DNA of 9,241 nucleotides from JAICMB01 sp049514735 (GTDB lineage Bacteria > Acidobacteriota > Terriglobia > Bryobacterales > Bryobacteraceae): assembly GCA_049514735.1 (NCBI GenBank), contig JBEKUT010000288.1, positions 1 to 9,241 on the forward strand. The letters are read 5' to 3'. Position 1 is the first letter of the stretch; each line of letters opens with the position of its first letter. Both the position numbers and the translations under genes were made by a program. The notes beneath the pieces were generated by a model. That model was given only the letters and a program-made list of their open reading frames with translations. It was not told where the DNA came from and did not search any database. This document shows, one piece after another, positions 6,562 through 9,241 of this stretch.

Positions 6562-7512
6562 ATGCAAGTGAAGCGCGAAAGCATCGGCCATGCTTACGAA
6601 CTGATCCGTCCGCATATTCGACGCACGCCAATTGTCGAAGTGGACGGCTCGGATTTTGGGGTCGAGGCCAGCTTGATTCTGAAACTGGAACTGCTGCAGC
6701 ATGCCGGCTCGTTCAAGACGCGCGGAGCCTTCACGAACCTGCTCACGCGCGAGGTGCCGCCGGTTGGCGTGGCCGCAGCGTCGGGAGGCAATCATGGTGC
6801 GGCCGTGGCTTTCGCTGCGATGAAGCTCGGCATTCCCGCGACGATCTTTGTTCCCACCGTTTCTTCCCCAGCGAAAATCGATCGCATCCGCGGATATGGA
6901 GCGAACCTCATCGTCACCGGAGATCGCTACAACGACGCGCTTAAGGCCAGCGAAGAATGGACCACGCAAACGGGAGCTTTGCCGATCCACGCCTACGAGC
7001 AGATCGAAACTCTGCTCGGTCAAGGCACGGTTGGACTGGAGTTCGAAGAACAGTATCCGAACCTCGACACCTTGCTCGTGGCCGTCGGGGGAGGCGGACT
7101 CATAGGTGGAATCGCGGCCTGGTATTCCGGGCGGATTCAGATCGTCGGTGTCGAGCCGGAAGCCGCGCCGACCCTGACGCGAGCTCTCGAAGCGGGTCGC
7201 CCCGTCGATGCGGAAGCGGGCGGAATCGCAGCCGACTCGCTGGCGCCAAAACGTGTCGGTGAGTTGATGTTCCCGCTCGCACAGGCGTATTTGAATCGTG
7301 TGATTCTGGTTTCCGACGACGCAATTGTGGATGCGCAAGAGGCGCTCTGGAACATCCTGCGAGTCGCCGCCGAGCCGGGTGGCGCGGCCGCCCTAGCTGC
7401 GCTCTTGACACGCCAGTACCAGCCCCGTAGTGGGGAACGGGTCGGCGTACTCATCTGCGGGGGAAATACAACCGCGGTCGATTTTGGCAGGTCTGTCGCA
7501 CGTGGAACTTGA
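6562..7512 (+). CDS. PLP-dependent serine/threonine dehydratase (catabolic type, no ACT domain)
   Basis: Fold-type II PLP enzyme expected to deaminate threonine to 2-oxobutyrate or serine to pyruvate in the cytoplasm. It has 316 residues, close to the short TdcB-like form and lacking the C-terminal regulatory domain of biosynthetic IlvA. Visible marks are SFKTRGA at 50-56 with the Schiff-base lysine K52, ASGGNHGAAVA at 73-83 (phosphate/cofactor loop region), the tetraglycine loop GGGG at 176-179, and ICGGN near the C-terminus. The start at ATG 6562 has no clear Shine-Dalgarno; GTG 6568 is another choice. The end overlaps the Cas6-like gene by 11 bases, so the two are probably translated together. 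Serine racemase or a related lyase cannot be excluded from sequence alone. Confidence 0.9.
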   Translation: MQVKRESIGHAYELIRPHIRRTPIVEVDGSDFGVEASLILKLELLQHAGSFKTRGAFTNLLTREVPPVGVAAASGGNHGAAVAFAAMKLGIPATIFVPTVSSPAKIDRIRGYGANLIVTGDRYNDALKASEEWTTQTGALPIHAYEQIETLLGQGTVGLEFEEQYPNLDTLLVAVGGGGLIGGIAAWYSGRIQIVGVEPEAAPTLTRALEAGRPVDAEAGGIAADSLAPKRVGELMFPLAQAYLNRVILVSDDAIVDAQEALWNILRVAAEPGGAAALAALLTRQYQPRSGERVGVLICGGNTTAVDFGRSVARGT

Positions 7513-8440
7513 ATTCTATCCACTGCGCTTCCGCTTCCTCGCGAAGGATTCCATTTACTTTCCCGCGGGCAAGCCTGGGAATATTTTGCGCGGCGCTTTC
7601 GGAACCGTGTTCAAGCGTATCGCCTGCATCCCAGATTGCATTGATGCTCGCACGTGCGATCTGCGCGCTCAATGCGCTTACGCTCGCATCTTCGAACCGG
7701 CCTCGCTCGGCGCAGGTCCCAGCGGTCTCGCCGATTGGCCTCGACCATTCGTGTTTCGCGCCGCGCACCTGGATGGTTCCACCATCGCGCCCGGAGGAAC
7801 GTTCCACTTCGATCTGAACGTCTTCGATGTGCGCGATCCATCGGTCGCATACTTCGTACAAACATTTTCCGAACTGGCGCGCGAAGGACTCGGACCGCAC
7901 CGTGGACGCGCTCAGCTCGAATCGGTATGGCAGCTCGACCGCGCCGGCGAGCCCACGCTGGAACTGAACAAAATGTCCGAGCCGCTATCGCTGCCGCTCG
8001 CAGCAGGAGTCGAACTCGTCCCCACGGTACGCGTCGACTATCTGACGCCGACCGAACTGAAAAGCGGCCACGAGCTCGCCTCGCGTCCGGAGTTCCCCGT
8101 TCTGTTCGCGCGCATCCGCGACCGCATCAGCACGCTTCGAGCCCTCTACGGTCCCGGGCCGCTCGATATCGATTTCAAGGAAATGGGTGATCGCGCGGCT
8201 TCCGTTCGCATGACGCACTGCGATCTACGCCAGGTGGACGTGAGCCGCCGTAGTTCCCGAACCGGACAGACGCATTCACTTGGCGGCTTCGTCGGCTCGG
8301 CCGTTTATGAAGGCGATCTCACCGAGTTCGTGCCATTTCTCAAAGCCGCTTACTGGACCGGCGTCGGTCGCCAGACCGTGTGGGGCAAAGGTGAAATCCG
8401 CACATGCGAGAATGTCGGCGATGGCCCACCCCATCTATAG
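7502..8440 (+). CDS. Orphan Cas6-family (RAMP) endoribonuclease-like protein with a four-cysteine cluster
   Basis: It has 312 residues from GTG 7502, which overlaps the dehydratase stop; the only upstream in-frame start (ATG 7430) lies deep in that gene. The C-terminal part matches the Cas6 C-terminal domain: a basic SRRSSRTGQ stretch (248-256), GGFVGSAVYEGDL (261-273), then the glycine-rich loop GVGRQTVWGKGEIR (287-300). The N-terminal half has PAGKPGNILRGAFG (21-34), as in Cas6/RAMP proteins, then C42-x3-C46-x5-C52-x5-C58 followed by AYARIFEP. Cas6 proteins cut pre-crRNA, but no array or other cas gene is present here. The catalytic residue cannot be named from sequence. It overlaps the IscU-like gene by 20 bases, so the three genes form a tight set. 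The family call is firm; whether it serves a CRISPR system elsewhere or another RNA task is open. Confidence 0.85.
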   Translation: MELEFYPLRFRFLAKDSIYFPAGKPGNILRGAFGTVFKRIACIPDCIDARTCDLRAQCAYARIFEPASLGAGPSGLADWPRPFVFRAAHLDGSTIAPGGTFHFDLNVFDVRDPSVAYFVQTFSELAREGLGPHRGRAQLESVWQLDRAGEPTLELNKMSEPLSLPLAAGVELVPTVRVDYLTPTELKSGHELASRPEFPVLFARIRDRISTLRALYGPGPLDIDFKEMGDRAASVRMTHCDLRQVDVSRRSSRTGQTHSLGGFVGSAVYEGDLTEFVPFLKAAYWTGVGRQTVWGKGEIRTCENVGDGPPHL

Positions 8441-8792
8441 CGAGACGTTTCTGGATCATTTTCAAAACCCCAGAAACGTGGGCGAGCTGGCGCCGCCGGC
8501 CATCACGGTGGAAGTGATGAATCCGGTGTGCGGCGACATCCTGAAGCTATCGGCGCTCTTCGAAAACAATGCCGTCTCGGAAGTAGCGTACAAGGCACGG
8601 GGATGCACGGCGTCCCTAGCCGCCGGCTCAGCCTTGACAGAATGGATGAGCCGCAAATCGCGAGCCGAGTTGGCCGCCATCACGCCCGCGATTGTCGAAG
8701 AAGCGGTCGGAGGTCTGATCCCCGAATCCAAACACGTTGCGATCCTGTGTATTGATGCTGTGAGCAAACTCCTTCTGACTTCTTCCTTCTGA
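8421..8792 (+). CDS. IscU/NifU-like iron-sulfur cluster scaffold lacking the third canonical cysteine
   Basis: It has 123 residues from ATG 8421 (ATG 8412, three codons earlier, is also possible). It belongs to the NifU N-terminal/IscU family, which builds Fe-S clusters on three cysteines and an aspartate in the cytoplasm. Visible are LDHFQNPRNVGEL (11-23), NPVCGD with C37 and D39 (34-39), and ARGCTASLAAGSALTEW with C62 (59-75). Where E. coli IscU has H105-C106, this protein has H105-V106, with a Cys one helical turn later (C110). The first 20 bases lie inside the end of the Cas6-like gene. The last six residues (LLTSSF) and the stop are encoded by the first units of the tandem repeat that follows, so the natural C-terminus may have been altered. 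No IscS/SufS partner is in the window. Confidence 0.85.
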   Translation: MAHPIYSETFLDHFQNPRNVGELAPPAITVEVMNPVCGDILKLSALFENNAVSEVAYKARGCTASLAAGSALTEWMSRKSRAELAAITPAIVEEAVGGLIPESKHVAILCIDAVSKLLLTSSF

Positions 8793-8855
8793 CTTCTTCC
8801 TTCTGACTTCTTCCTTCTGACTTCTTCCTTCTGACTTCTGTCTTCTGCCTTCTTC
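8772..8855. repeat. Pyrimidine-rich 14-bp tandem repeat, six units
   Basis: CTTCTGACTTCTTC is repeated without change four times (8772-8827), then twice with changes (8828-8841 ends in GT; 8842-8855 has C for A). The plus strand is almost all pyrimidine. It fills the gap between two convergent genes, gives the IscU-like gene its last codons and stop (8790-8792), and reaches the ligase stop (8854-8856). No spacers or palindromes are present, so it is not a CRISPR array, and no hairpin terminator is seen in it. Confidence 0.95.
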
Positions 8856-9241
8856 ACCTCGTCATCCCCGCCGCCAACGACGCCTCGTATAACTCCTTAA
8901 CCCGCTCCACATCGTCGACCTCTTCCGGCTTCTTATCCTGCCGCCATCGCACGATGCGCGGAAAGCGCAGCGCATACCCGCTCTTATGCCGAGGACTCTT
9001 CTGAATCCCGTCGAACGCCACTTCCAGCACGATCTCCGGCCGCACCAACAGCACATGCCCGTAGCGCTCAATCGTCGACGCGCGCAACAGCCGAGTCAAT
9101 TCGCGAATCTCCACATCGGTGAGCCCCGAATATGCCTTGCCGACGTTCAGAAACCGATCCCCGGCGCGGACAGCAAACGTATAATCCGATAACACCGTGG
9201 CGCGCTTTCCATGCCCCTGCTCGGCTGCCGTGATCACGACA
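8854..9241 (-). CDS. ATP-dependent DNA ligase, C-terminal part (gene continues past right edge)
   Basis: The frame is open at the right edge; 128 codons and the TGA stop are present. The protein piece includes VLSDYTFAVR, NVGKAYSGLTDVEIRELT, then VLEVAFDGIQ and HKSGYALRFPRIVRWRQDK, which is the OB-fold end of ATP-dependent DNA ligases; RFPR...R-x-DK fits ligase motif VI. The nucleotidyl-transferase core with the active-site lysine lies outside the window. A GTG at 9237 is an internal codon, not the start. It is convergent with the IscU-like gene, 61 bases apart, with the tandem repeat between. LigB/LigC-like or LigD-like cannot be settled from this piece. Confidence 0.9.
   Translation of the reverse strand, partial: VVITAAEQGHGKRATVLSDYTFAVRAGDRFLNVGKAYSGLTDVEIRELTRLLRASTIERYGHVLLVRPEIVLEVAFDGIQKSPRHKSGYALRFPRIVRWRQDKKPEEVDDVERVKELYEASLAAGMTR

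Noticed and set aside
6514..7338. Minus-strand open frame of 274 codons, which would extend the metal operon upstream
   Set aside because: It is antisense to the dehydratase, whose PLP motifs are unmistakable; no family features are seen in the minus-strand product.
8772..8855. Possible CRISPR array beside the Cas6-like gene
   Set aside because: The units are 14 bp and directly abut with no spacers, which is a simple tandem repeat.
8462..8857. Minus-strand open frame of 131 codons with a charged repeating N-terminus (KKSEGRSQKEEVRR)
   Set aside because: The repeating peptide is just the translation of the 14-bp tandem repeat, and the rest is antisense to the IscU-like gene.
9235..9237. GTG as the start of a small stand-alone OB-fold protein
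   Set aside because: The frame continues upstream to the window edge with ligase-like residues, so the piece is the C-terminal part of a longer ligase.

Overview
The window most likely comes from a member of the Acidobacteriota, probably near Solibacterales/Bryobacteraceae. The grounds are a fairly GC-rich sequence, the make-up of the metal-efflux operon, the style of the Cys/His-rich and small OB-fold proteins, and an orphan Cas6-type RAMP gene next to an IscU-like gene. This placement rests on recalled family resemblance and has not been tested by a search.

Left two thirds (1-6501, all on the minus strand, read from right to left): a compact metal-resistance locus, probably copper/silver. 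In order of transcription it holds a small secreted Cys/His-rich protein (6501-6139), a Met-rich outer-membrane barrel-like protein (6089-4827), a small OB-fold protein with a damaged 5' end (4808-4575), a second secreted Cys/His-rich protein (4445-4086), and then the three parts of a CusCBA-type RND pump. The pump genes are an outer-membrane factor (4028-2784), a membrane-fusion protein with two N-terminal metal-binding-like modules (2787-1450), and the inner-membrane pump CusA (1457 to beyond the left edge). The three pump genes overlap end to start by 4 and 8 bases. The likely logic is periplasmic metal binding by the small Cys/Met-rich proteins and export by the tripartite pump. No metal-responsive regulator lies in the window.

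Middle to right (6562-8792, plus strand): a three-gene overlapping set made of a PLP-dependent serine/threonine dehydratase, a stand-alone Cas6-family (RAMP) protein with a four-cysteine cluster, and an IscU/NifU-like Fe-S scaffold that lacks the usual third cysteine. There is no CRISPR array and no other cas gene in the window, so the Cas6-like protein may have a role outside CRISPR.

Right edge: an 84-bp pyrimidine-rich tandem repeat (six 14-bp units) fills the gap between the scaffold gene and the convergent 3' end of an ATP-dependent DNA ligase gene that runs off the window. The repeat supplies the last codons and the stop of the scaffold gene and touches the ligase stop. All stretches without a gene are shorter than 100 bases.
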